Shown here: positions 1 to 6,259 of the stretch, piece by piece
Numbering within the stretch: position 1 is the first letter of the stretch
Layout: every line of letters begins with the position of its first letter
NCBI GenBank assembly: GCA_003444085.1
Contig: DLVL01000062.1
Span: 1 to 6,480, forward strand
Source of the DNA: Kosmotogaceae bacterium
Lineage (GTDB): Bacteria; Thermotogota; Thermotogae; Petrotogales; Kosmotogaceae
DNA: 6,480 nucleotides
Reading direction: 5' to 3'
Notes under the pieces: generated by a model
The model's database searches: none
Seen by the model: the letters and a program-made list of their open reading frames with translations, nothing else
Told to the model about the DNA's origin: nothing
Position numbers and translations under genes: made by a program

Positions 1-2
1 AG

Positions 3-80
3 AATGATTACGTAGTGCAAGTTCAGGAAGTGCAGTTCTTCGGAAACACCTCAACCTGGTCTGATTCAGTGTTTGCGTAG
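3..80 (+). CDS. C-terminal end of an upstream gene (partial, uncertain)
   Basis: One plus-strand frame is open from the left edge of the window to a TAG at 78-80, giving about 25 residues that end in STWSDSVFA. I do not recognise the family from so short a tail. The residues alternate hydrophobic and polar (DYVVQVQEVQFFG), as in a beta strand. The main support for a real gene is the intrinsic terminator about 80 bases downstream on the same strand, which needs a transcript to end. The minus strand here has several stops. An open frame of this length can occur by chance, so confidence is low. Confidence 0.35.
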   Translation, partial: NDYVVQVQEVQFFGNTSTWSDSVFA

Positions 81-161
81 CGATCTTAAGCAGTGATCAG
101 TGCTGACCGGATTGCGGTGTTTCGGAAGCCGTGGCCGGGCAGAAATAGGAAGATTGAAATG

Positions 162-184
162 CCACGGGTGTTCCGTGGTTTTTT
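162..184 (+). terminator. Intrinsic terminator / possible attenuator ahead of rsgA
   Basis: CCACGG (162-167) and CCGTGG (173-178) form a perfect six-base-pair stem around the loop GTGTT. A G161-U179 wobble can extend the stem, and six T residues follow (179-184). This is a canonical rho-independent terminator reading rightwards. It lies only four bases before the rsgA Shine-Dalgarno, so there is no room for a separate rsgA promoter behind it. It therefore either ends the upstream transcript with leakage into rsgA or acts as a conditional terminator. Confidence 0.75.
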
Positions 185-188
185 CTTT

Positions 189-194
189 GGAGGT
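189..194 (+). promoter_or_regulatory. Ribosome binding site deciding a TTG start for rsgA
   Basis: GGAGGT at 189-194 is an almost ideal Shine-Dalgarno sequence. It lies seven to eight bases before the TTG at 202-204. The next in-frame candidate, ATG at 211, would be about 17 bases from it. A second purine run (GGAAGGA, 204-210) directly touches that ATG and is too close to serve it. TTG at 202 is therefore the best start. Confidence 0.7.
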
Positions 195-201
195 AGACGA
201 T

Positions 202-1104
202 TTGGAAGGAATGGTAGTGAATGTTCAGAAAGGCCTATATACAGTAGAATCCAATAGCTGTAGTGATCTGGTCAATTGCACTCTCAGGAAGAAGCTTCTT
301 AACCAGAGCAGGACAGCAAAAAACCTTGTCGTTGTTGGTGATGTGGTGGAGTTCGAGCCTGTCCTTGGCGGAAAAGGCGTCATAACATCGATCAAGCAGC
401 GCAAGACGAGACTGGTAAGAAGAGGGGCCGGAAAGAGGGGAATGCACCTGGAGCAGATACTCGCAGCGAATATCGATATCGCAATTCTGGTTTTTGCTGT
501 CAAGGACCCGCCCTACAACATCAGTCTTGTTGAACGCTACATATGCTCGGCAGAATCCGGGGGCATAGAACCTGTGGTGTGCTTTAACAAGATCGACCTT
601 GTTAATCCGGCTTCAATTGAGCAAGACGTGTCGCTGCTTCGCAAGAATGGAATCCGTGTGTTGCTGACCAGCACATTAGCAGGCAATGGTTTGGAGGATC
701 TCAGAGCCATTGTTCAGGACAGGGTTGTTGTGTTTGCTGGGAGTTCAGGAGTAGGTAAGTCTTCTCTTGTGAACTCGCTCCTTTCCAGTTCTGTGACAAA
801 GACAGGTGAAGTGAGTGCTTCTCACCATAAGGGAAAAAATACGACGACGTCTTCCCAGATGTACACCCTGCCGTTTGGCGGAAAAGTGATTGACATTCCT
901 GGGATGAGAGAGTTCGGACTCTTCTCAGATGATCACGCTGTGGAGAAGGCATTTCCAGATATCGAAAGAATCGCGGAGGGTTGTCGTTTCAGAGATTGTA
1001 GCCATAGACATGAGCCAGATTGTGCTGTTAAAGAGGCTGTAGCTTCAGGAGAAATCGACGAAAGAAGATTCAGGAACTATCAGAAGCTGACTGCGCGAGG
1101 CTGA
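202..1104 (+). CDS. rsgA: Small ribosomal subunit biogenesis GTPase RsgA (YjeQ/YloQ)
   Basis: RsgA is a circularly permuted GTPase that binds the 30S subunit late in assembly and checks decoding-centre maturation. The 300-residue product has the family layout and usual length. An N-terminal OB-fold occupies roughly residues 1-75. The GTPase motifs follow in permuted order: G4 NKID (129-132), a G5-like TSTLAG (156-161), P-loop G1 GSSGVGKSS (180-188), G2 GKNTTT (211-216) and G3 DIPG (231-234). A C-terminal zinc site follows with Cys261, Cys266, His268 and Cys274. The start chosen is TTG at 202, because of a strong Shine-Dalgarno eight bases upstream. The frame stays open back to a GTG at 100, but that extension covers the terminator hairpin and resembles nothing in the family. 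One oddity is that the G2 loop has Asn213 where RsgA proteins normally read G-x-H-T-T. Family assignment is very secure; the exact start is probable. Confidence 0.96.
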   Translation: MEGMVVNVQKGLYTVESNSCSDLVNCTLRKKLLNQSRTAKNLVVVGDVVEFEPVLGGKGVITSIKQRKTRLVRRGAGKRGMHLEQILAANIDIAILVFAVKDPPYNISLVERYICSAESGGIEPVVCFNKIDLVNPASIEQDVSLLRKNGIRVLLTSTLAGNGLEDLRAIVQDRVVVFAGSSGVGKSSLVNSLLSSSVTKTGEVSASHHKGKNTTTSSQMYTLPFGGKVIDIPGMREFGLFSDDHAVEKAFPDIERIAEGCRFRDCSHRHEPDCAVKEAVASGEIDERRFRNYQKLTARG

Positions 1105-1127
1105 AACTCGTCAATCAGATCAGAACA

Positions 1128-1158
1128 AAGGGGGAATACCACTCAGGTATTTCCCCTT
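1128..1158. terminator. Bidirectional terminator between convergent genes
   Basis: A 13-base-pair stem is formed by 1128-1140 (AAGGGGGAATACC) and 1146-1158 (GGTATTTCCCCTT), with one G-U wobble and the loop ACTCA. The A-rich and T-rich flanks give a short interrupted U tract in both directions (TTTGTT on the minus strand, CTTGT on the plus strand). It lies between the stop of rsgA (1104) and the stop of the leftward-reading gene (1183), as expected for a shared terminator. Both transcription units very likely end here. Confidence 0.8.
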
Positions 1159-1182
1159 GTCATAGAAGCAGGACACTGAATC

Positions 1183-1878
1183 CTAGAAGATCTGTTGACT
1201 GGCATTGGGCCCAGGGGTCTTATCGAATCCTTCGACCAGGTGAAACCTGTAGGCGAAATCATAACGATCTGTCCTGGTAGAACGATCTTTCGGCAGATGA
1301 AACAGATCGTGTATGGCAGTGACGTAGTTGTAGAAAGGGTCACCTCTTTGAACCAGCTCAGAAACGACATTAAGCATGACACTGTACCCGGTGGTGTAAT
1401 CGTAGAAGAGCAAAGTACTTCTGCAATCCTTGAGAATATTCTCATACGTGCGCTTCTTGAACATTTCGATCGAAGAAAGGATCGTGTCGTCGAAGTTTGA
1501 AAGGTTACTGTACAGATCCAGCAAAAAACTAACCCTCTCTTTGAAGGTGTTCTGAGGCCCTTCGTCGTATGAGCGACTTATCAGCTGCTTGATCCTTTCA
1601 TAGAGCTCAGGCAATAGGCTTGGCCTCGGAACCATTCCCAATCCCTTGATGCAAGAATTAACAGGGAAGTCTGTCGCTGGTGACCATGTGCTCATTACTA
1701 CCGAGTGAGGCGAGAAGTTGGGAGCCCCCTTTTCTTCGCCGATGAAGACCTTAAGGCCTTTCAGTCTTGTCTTGAGCTGCCATTCTTTGAAGTCGACAGG
1801 AACATGGTGTCTCTCAAAGCTCAGTTCTTCGTTGTTTATTCTTGCTCTTACAATGTCGCTGTCGTAGGCAATAACCAT
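1183..1878 (-). CDS. Unrecognised 231-residue protein, coupled to ABC permease genes
   Basis: I do not recognise this family. The product is 231 residues, with no signal peptide, no membrane segment and no clear nucleotide- or metal-binding motif, so it is predicted to be cytosolic. The N-terminal half looks beta-rich with charged stretches (for example EELSFERHHVPVDFKEW, 17-33). Residues about 88-160 look helical. The C-terminal part is rich in His and aromatic residues (IHDLFHLPKDR, 169-179; YDFAYRFHLVEGF, 186-198). Its ATG shares one base with the stop of the OppC-like gene (TAATG), and a GAGGG-type Shine-Dalgarno precedes it, so translation is probably coupled to the transporter. It is the last gene before the shared terminator. 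This is the position where such operons often carry ATPases or a substrate-processing enzyme, but it has no Walker motifs and is not an ATPase. That it is a real gene is well supported by its length, coupling and spacing. Confidence 0.8.
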   Translation of the reverse strand: MVIAYDSDIVRARINNEELSFERHHVPVDFKEWQLKTRLKGLKVFIGEEKGAPNFSPHSVVMSTWSPATDFPVNSCIKGLGMVPRPSLLPELYERIKQLISRSYDEGPQNTFKERVSFLLDLYSNLSNFDDTILSSIEMFKKRTYENILKDCRSTLLFYDYTTGYSVMLNVVSELVQRGDPFYNYVTAIHDLFHLPKDRSTRTDRYDFAYRFHLVEGFDKTPGPNASQQIF

Positions 1879-2732
1879 TACCGATCCCTCTCTCTCAATC
1901 TAGGATTAAAAGTCTTCTCCAGCGCAATTCCCATCATCATTATCGAAAACGATGCCAGAAAAACTGCTACTCCCGGGAAGATGATCCACCACCACGCTCC
2001 AAGTATCATGGCGTTGTATGTTCTTGCGAAATTCAGCATCTTCCCCCAGGAGACCAGTTTGGGGTCTCCGAAACCAAGGAAGGCAAGTCCTGCTTCTGCG
2101 AGAATTGCCCCGCCGGCTGCAAAAGCCGCGGTAACAAAGAGTATAGAGTATGTTGCCGGAAGGAGGTGCTTCATCAGAACATACATCTTGCTCGCGCCTG
2201 CGCACCTTGCTGCATCCACATACCCCCTGCTCTTTTCTACCAGCACGATAGCCCTTGTAACCCTAGCGGTACCGGCCCATCCAAACATGATGAATATCAT
2301 CACCATGACCCAGAAACTACTTCCGATTGTCGTCATGATCATTATCATGATCGGCAGACCGGGCAGCACCATTATGAAATCAACTGTCCGCATAGATAGA
2401 GTGTCGGAGATGCCTCCGTAAGTAGCGGCAAGAGCCCCTATGAATCCACCAATAGCAGCGACTCCTACCCCCACCAGCACACCTATAGTTAACGAGACCC
2501 TTGCGCCATAGATGATCTGACTGAGCACGTCGATGCCAAATCCATCGGTTCCCAGCAGGTGTCTTGTTGATGGTGGTTGCAGGGGAAATGTGCGCTGCGT
2601 TATATCGTATGGATCGTAAGGTGCTATCCACCCCGCGAAGATGGCAAGGATCACCAGCCCGGAGATAACAACAAGACTGAATCTCCCTTCGGTGGAGTTC
2701 CACAATTCCTTAAGCGGTCCTCTTCGTTTCAT
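1878..2732 (-). CDS. OppC/DppC-like ABC transporter permease
   Basis: This is an inner-membrane permease of the oligopeptide/dipeptide ABC importer class, 284 residues, a normal length. It begins with a cytoplasmic N-terminus and a first membrane helix (about 19-37). The family motif HLLGTDGFGIDVLS follows at 58-71. Five further helices lie at about 78-105, 117-137, 139-160, 196-216 and 243-270. The EAA loop that docks on the ATPase is at 171-193 (YVDAARCAGASKMYVLMKHL and following). AEAGLAFLGFG (212-222), the WWW/FPG region (247-254) and a C-terminal NPRLR complete the OppC signature. The usual Arg in GTDxxGRD is replaced by Ile67, a mild deviation. The ATG overlaps the preceding permease stop by four bases (ATGA), with AAGGGTG eight bases upstream as Shine-Dalgarno. 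It should pair with the OppB-like protein encoded just before it. The substrate cannot be told from the permease. Confidence 0.96.
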   Translation of the reverse strand: MKRRGPLKELWNSTEGRFSLVVISGLVILAIFAGWIAPYDPYDITQRTFPLQPPSTRHLLGTDGFGIDVLSQIIYGARVSLTIGVLVGVGVAAIGGFIGALAATYGGISDTLSMRTVDFIMVLPGLPIMIMIMTTIGSSFWVMVMIFIMFGWAGTARVTRAIVLVEKSRGYVDAARCAGASKMYVLMKHLLPATYSILFVTAAFAAGGAILAEAGLAFLGFGDPKLVSWGKMLNFARTYNAMILGAWWWIIFPGVAVFLASFSIMMMGIALEKTFNPRLRERDR

Positions 2733-3694
2733 GAGTATCGCACCCTTGGGTCAAAAACAGCTTGCAGGATGTCTGCAACGAAATTAGCAACTATAACCAG
2801 GATAATCGTAATAAGAACCGTTGCCTGGAGCAATGGATAGTCTGAACCTCGTGATGCTTCGAGTACCAGCAACCCCATTCCCCTCCAGGAGAAGATGGTT
2901 TCGATGAGAACAGATCCTCCGACGAGTCCTGCTACTCTCAATGTGAGTATCGAAAACAGTGGGCCCAGGGCGTTTCTGAGAACATGCTTCTTGCGTATCT
3001 GTGCTTTTTTAAGTCCTTTCGCCTTTGCAGTGATTATGAAGTCCTCACCCAAAATGTTTATTGTAAGGTTTCTGACATGCACAGCAAAACTCGGTAGTGT
3101 GACCATGAAAATCGTGATCCACGGGAGAGCGGCATGCCTGAGAACGCTAAAGAATCTTTCCGGCATTGTTACTGCAAGAGGATCAATCATGCCTTGAAGG
3201 GGAAAGATCGGAAGATAGAATGCAAAACCCATTACCATCAACAAAGCCAGCCAGAACGTTGGGACCGAGTTTAGGGCGAACGCAACACTTCGCATGAAAC
3301 GGTCGAAGAACTTCAGTCTGTTGAAAGCAATATAAGTACCGATTTTCAGACCGAGAACCATGCTTAGAACAGTGGGAACTGTTGTCAGCAAAAGCGTCCA
3401 GGGCATTCGTTCCATGACAACACCCACAACGCTACGACGGTATGTATATGAGATCCCGAGATCGCCTTTTACAGCATTCCCGAGAAAGATGAAGTACTGC
3501 ATGTACACGGGTTTGTCGAGGCCGAACGCGGCCTTTATCTCGGTCTTTATCTCAATCGGGAGTCTGGGATCACCGTAATACCGCTCTGCCGGATCCCCCG
3601 GCAGAAGCCTGATCAGGAGGAAACTGAACGTCAGAGCCAGAAAGATGGTTAGAACCATCGTGAACATCCTTCTGATCAGGTAAGAAAGCGTCAT
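2729..3694 (-). CDS. OppB/DppB-like ABC transporter permease
   Basis: This is the other half of the membrane channel of an oligopeptide-type ABC importer: 321 residues, the usual family length. A first helix at about 10-30 runs into the OppB hallmark RLLPGDPAE (29-37). A periplasmic stretch follows with the typical FGLDKPVYMQYFIFLGNAVKGDLGIS-like pattern between about 57 and 82. Further helices lie at about 100-122, 134-162, 188-208, 245-265 and 290-312. The EAA loop for ATPase contact is at 218-243, with AKAKGLKKAQIRKKHVLRNA as its core. The protein ends in the common FDPRVRYS. The gene follows the binding-protein gene after 24 bases and overlaps the OppC-like gene by four. Its own Shine-Dalgarno is weak (AGAAGAAG), which may lower expression relative to the binding protein, as is usual. 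Family assignment is secure; substrate is unknown. Confidence 0.96.
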   Translation of the reverse strand: MTLSYLIRRMFTMVLTIFLALTFSFLLIRLLPGDPAERYYGDPRLPIEIKTEIKAAFGLDKPVYMQYFIFLGNAVKGDLGISYTYRRSVVGVVMERMPWTLLLTTVPTVLSMVLGLKIGTYIAFNRLKFFDRFMRSVAFALNSVPTFWLALLMVMGFAFYLPIFPLQGMIDPLAVTMPERFFSVLRHAALPWITIFMVTLPSFAVHVRNLTINILGEDFIITAKAKGLKKAQIRKKHVLRNALGPLFSILTLRVAGLVGGSVLIETIFSWRGMGLLVLEASRGSDYPLLQATVLITIILVIVANFVADILQAVFDPRVRYS

Positions 3695-3718
3695 GCAGCT
3701 TCTTCTGACTCTACCGTG

Positions 3719-5251
3719 TTATTTGGGTTGCAGGACCCTTAACGTCTCAGAAGTGAATACACCATCGACATCAGAGATCTGCCAGTTCGTGAATCTCTTC
3801 GTGGAATATGCTTGCACCCTGTTTGGAACACATATCGGTACTGCAGGAACAAATTCCGCAATCATTCTCTGCAAATCAACGAAAGCCTGTTTCAGGGCAG
3901 TTTCTTCAAAAGACATCCAGATCCGGTTCAATACCGCATCGATTTCAGGGATGCTTATTCCACCGTAGTTGTAGCCTGCCACCCTTCCATCTTCTATTTC
4001 ACCGCGTGACGTGTGCATGTGATAGAAAAGCATTGATGGTTGAGCGCCGATTGTATATCCGGTTATTGCCATGTCAAAGTCAGCACTCTGAAGCCTTGAT
4101 GTCACAGCCTCATGACCCAGCACGTCCACTTCAATTTCGATACCTATCCTCCCAAGATACAGCTTAAGGTACTCCGCAACTTCCATCTGCTCCTTTGTTG
4201 AGGACACGAGTATCCTGAGCTTTCTGCCATCATAGTCGGATTGTTCCAGATAATGACGTGCAAGGTCAACGTCCAAAACTGGCGCCCCAAGGCTCCCATC
4301 GTACACGTACTCAGCAGTCGATGGAATCATGCCTAGTGATGCTTCGGAAGCATAACCTTGATAGACTCTCTCAATGATTTCGGGGTAGTTGACTGCGTAC
4401 TGAATAGCCTTTCGGAAATTCAGATCGTTCATTGGTTCTCTCCGATGATTGAACATAACTGACGTAACGTTTATACCTTCAGTAATGGCTACGTTCATAT
4501 CTGGATACCTGGAAGGAGTCTGAAGTATTTGCGTGGCAAGGACCGGATCGAGATCCCACGCGATGTAGTCGTAATCACCTCTCACCAGTCCAAGAAACCC
4601 CATTGTCTGGTCCTGAACCAGATGAAATACAATCCCGGAGATGTACTCGGGAGCGTCCGGGTGTTTATCAAAAGCATCAAACGTGACTGTCTGAGGTGTG
4701 CTACGGCTGAACTTGAAAGTCCCTGTTCCAACAGGGTCTTCAAGATTTGAAAACTCCATCGGTCTTTCCACATCTTTCCACCGCGCCTTGGGGATTATAG
4801 GGATAGCAACGGGAATCATATCGATAACAGAGGAATTGAGAACCCGGAAATTTAGTTTCACAGTGTGTTCATTGATTACTTCAGCTCCGGCAAACCAAGC
4901 AAGCAACGGACCCATTGGTAATCGTTTCTCTACGGTCATATTGAAAGAAAAGGCTACATCTTCAGCTGTTAGAGGAGTGCCATCGTGGAATGCTCTCTCT
5001 TTGAGCGTTACTGTCATAGATCTCTCAGGAATACTGACTTCCCAGCTCTCGGCAATCGCTCCAACGGTCATTCCACCTTGTGTTGTCAAGAGTGTCTCGT
5101 ATAGATAACCGATGAGCTGTCTTTCAGCAGATGAACTCACGAAGTAAGGGTTCAAAGATCTCACTTCGCCAATCATTGCCACGTTCAGATAGCTGGCGAT
5201 AGCAGCAACTGAAACAAGCAGTGAAAGCACAAACGCAAGAGATTTCTTCAT
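3719..5251 (-). CDS. Oligopeptide-type ABC substrate-binding protein (SBP_bac_5 family)
   Basis: This is the extracytoplasmic receptor of the importer encoded downstream. The 510-residue product has a signal peptide (MKK, then a hydrophobic core at about 5-19, with a likely cleavage after AIA or AIAS near 19-20). There is no Cys after it, so it is released or held otherwise than as a lipoprotein, as is common in Thermotogota. Family signatures are IGEVRSLNPY (27-36), LKERAFHDGTPLTAEDVAFS (83-102), DPVGTGTFKF (172-181) and NDLNFRKAIQYAVN (285-298). A C-terminal lobe ends at 510. ATG at 5251 is chosen because it starts a proper signal peptide and has GGGGGTGA five bases upstream. The frame stays open to an ATG at 5410, but that extension lacks exported-protein features and covers the promoter. 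In this family the ligand may be a peptide or a sugar oligomer; nothing here decides it. Confidence 0.95.
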   Translation of the reverse strand: MKKSLAFVLSLLVSVAAIASYLNVAMIGEVRSLNPYFVSSSAERQLIGYLYETLLTTQGGMTVGAIAESWEVSIPERSMTVTLKERAFHDGTPLTAEDVAFSFNMTVEKRLPMGPLLAWFAGAEVINEHTVKLNFRVLNSSVIDMIPVAIPIIPKARWKDVERPMEFSNLEDPVGTGTFKFSRSTPQTVTFDAFDKHPDAPEYISGIVFHLVQDQTMGFLGLVRGDYDYIAWDLDPVLATQILQTPSRYPDMNVAITEGINVTSVMFNHRREPMNDLNFRKAIQYAVNYPEIIERVYQGYASEASLGMIPSTAEYVYDGSLGAPVLDVDLARHYLEQSDYDGRKLRILVSSTKEQMEVAEYLKLYLGRIGIEIEVDVLGHEAVTSRLQSADFDMAITGYTIGAQPSMLFYHMHTSRGEIEDGRVAGYNYGGISIPEIDAVLNRIWMSFEETALKQAFVDLQRMIAEFVPAVPICVPNRVQAYSTKRFTNWQISDVDGVFTSETLRVLQPK

Positions 5252-5256
5252 GTCAG

Positions 5257-5264
5257 TCACCCCC
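5257..5264 (-). promoter_or_regulatory. Strong Shine-Dalgarno of the binding-protein gene
   Basis: GGGGGTGA (minus strand, 5264-5257) is one mismatch from the ideal GGAGGTGA and lies five bases before the ATG at 5251. It is far stronger than the ribosome binding site of the following permease gene, which fits the usual excess of binding protein over permease. It also fixes the start of the binding protein. Confidence 0.75.
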
Positions 5265-5272
5265 TTCTCAGA

Positions 5273-5302
5273 ATAATACCAATGGTAACAAATCGATGTA
5301 AC
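5273..5302 (-). promoter_or_regulatory. Candidate sigma-A-type promoter of the ABC transporter operon
   Basis: On the minus strand GTTACA (5302-5297, four of six matches to TTGACA) and TATTAT (5278-5273, five of six to TATAAT) are 18 bases apart. Transcription would start near 5266-5267, giving a very short leader that just contains the GGGGGTGA Shine-Dalgarno of the binding-protein gene. The place is right, in the 200-base gap ahead of the first gene of the operon. The -35 match is modest and no start site can be proved from sequence. Confidence 0.35.
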
Positions 5303-5327
5303 GTAAGGCAACATGATCGGAGTTGAT

Positions 5328-5338
5328 GTGCCAGGCAC
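5328..5338. repeat. Perfect 11-base palindrome GTGCC-A-GGCAC
   Basis: GTGCC (5328-5332) and GGCAC (5334-5338) are exact inverted copies around a single A. It lies in the gap between the EFR1-type gene and the transporter operon, about 25 bases upstream of the candidate -35. It could be an operator half-site pair, a small structured element, or one copy of a dispersed short palindrome. Only one copy is present in this window. Confidence 0.4.
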
Positions 5339-5452
5339 TTGTTCTAAAGGATGACGTCTTGTGGGAACTCGGTCCATCAGATCTGAGTATAGGGAATCGC
5401 TTCGGCCCACTGTTCAATACTGCTCGAAACATGAGGGACGGTCGATTGGCTT

Positions 5453-6259
5453 CTAATTAATCCTTGAGAAAGGAAGCTGAGTTCTGCATTGTCGAAGGTC
5501 TACAGCGCGATAATGAGTTTTCTTCATCTTCAAAATTCTCACTGCCGAGTAAGGACAAAAGGCGACACAGCGCAGACAGATCTGGCATCTGTGTCCGTGA
5601 ACAGGGTTATCTTCCATCCGAATGTTCTTAACCGGGCACAAATCGACGCAGATCCCGCAGCTTGTACATCTTTCTGCAATTAGCTTCGGGAAGCTAAAGC
5701 GAAGGATTCTTTGCGACACAGGATTTATAGACAGACGCACCAGCTGAAACAATAAATAGAAGCAGTCTTCAAAGACCGGGTAATATGTCCATCTAGCCTG
5801 TCCTTTGAGAACAGCTTCTGCAAAGGCCGATGCTTTTCCTTTCCCTTTGTCAATGGAAGAGCTATCGTTATCAGGTGAGTACTCTCCGGTACGAAGATTT
5901 GAAGGCATGATTATCTCTTTTGCGCCTACCGGACGATACCCTCTCTTTCTCAGTAACCGTCTGACGGGCCCGACTATTCCCCCTGAGAAGCCCGCCAGTG
6001 TATCAAGCATGTAGACAGGCTGGCCATCGCCAGGATTGAGCTGGCGCAGGAAACGCCATATGAACGGATACGTTGATTGATAAGCAACAGGAAAGGCAAG
6101 GATCAGAGTGTCTTCTACTTCAAGGGCAGCCGGGGTCGTTTCTTCCATGGGATAGAAAGAAAGTGAGACATTTTGCTCCTTGATCCGATCAAGGAATGCC
6201 TTCAAGGCTAGCAAAGTGTTTCCTGTACCTGAGAAGTAGCACACATCGGCATGTTTCAT
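5453..6259 (-). CDS. EFR1-family flavodoxin-like/ferredoxin fusion protein
   Basis: This 268-residue protein joins a flavodoxin-like domain to a bacterial ferredoxin domain, the arrangement called EFR1 family. Residues 1-150 form the flavodoxin-like part. YFSGTGNT (8-15) is the FMN phosphate-binding loop, and FPVAYQSTYPF (56-66) and the DTLAGFSGG region (86-94) are further flavin-side loops. The C-terminal part has two complete CxxCxxCxxxCP motifs for [4Fe-4S] clusters: Cys198, 201, 204, 208 and Cys225, 228, 231, 235. Between the domains is a stretch (about 155-195) with hydrophobic residues (FYLLFQLV) that could contact the membrane. Such proteins are presumed electron-transfer or reductase proteins of anaerobes; the partner is unknown. 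The ATG is placed right because the flavin loop must lie close to the N-terminus. No good Shine-Dalgarno precedes it. The gene follows the epimerase-like gene by 49 bases. Confidence 0.92.
   Translation of the reverse strand: MKHADVCYFSGTGNTLLALKAFLDRIKEQNVSLSFYPMEETTPAALEVEDTLILAFPVAYQSTYPFIWRFLRQLNPGDGQPVYMLDTLAGFSGGIVGPVRRLLRKRGYRPVGAKEIIMPSNLRTGEYSPDNDSSSIDKGKGKASAFAEAVLKGQARWTYYPVFEDCFYLLFQLVRLSINPVSQRILRFSFPKLIAERCTSCGICVDLCPVKNIRMEDNPVHGHRCQICLRCVAFCPYSAVRILKMKKTHYRAVDLRQCRTQLPFSRIN

Larger units (their letters stand above)
5252..5452. other. Intergenic region between EFR1-type gene and ABC operon
   Basis: These 201 bases separate two leftward genes. They hold the candidate promoter (5273-5302), the strong Shine-Dalgarno (5257-5264) and two short palindromes (5277-5287 and 5328-5338). 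I see no convincing hairpin with a T run behind the stop of the upstream gene at 5453, so readthrough into the transporter operon cannot be excluded. The open frame reaching to 5410 through this gap has no coding features. Confidence 0.6.

Noticed and set aside
91..102. CAGTG direct repeat in the leader before rsgA
   Set aside because: Two five-base copies two bases apart are expected by chance and do not form a stable hairpin.
100..201. GTG start at 100 for rsgA
   Set aside because: The extension contains an intrinsic terminator and unrelated residues. The family OB-fold begins after TTG 202.
2333..2352. Repeated ATCATGATC / near-palindromic motif
   Set aside because: It is explained by a run of alternating Ile and Met codons (IMIMIM) in a membrane helix of the OppC-like permease.
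2161..2399. Plus-strand frame preceded by a GGAGG-like sequence inside the OppC-like gene
   Set aside because: The purine run is the complement of permease codons and the frame has no recognisable protein features.
1705..2421. Long plus-strand open frame (238 codons) opposite the OppC-like gene and the unknown protein gene
   Set aside because: It spans the junction of two well-supported minus-strand genes, has no Shine-Dalgarno and no family resemblance. It is an antisense shadow of hydrophobic coding sequence.
5252..5410. N-terminal extension of the binding protein to an ATG at 5410
   Set aside because: The extra 53 residues would bury the signal peptide and cover the promoter and Shine-Dalgarno. 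ATG 5251 has ideal context.
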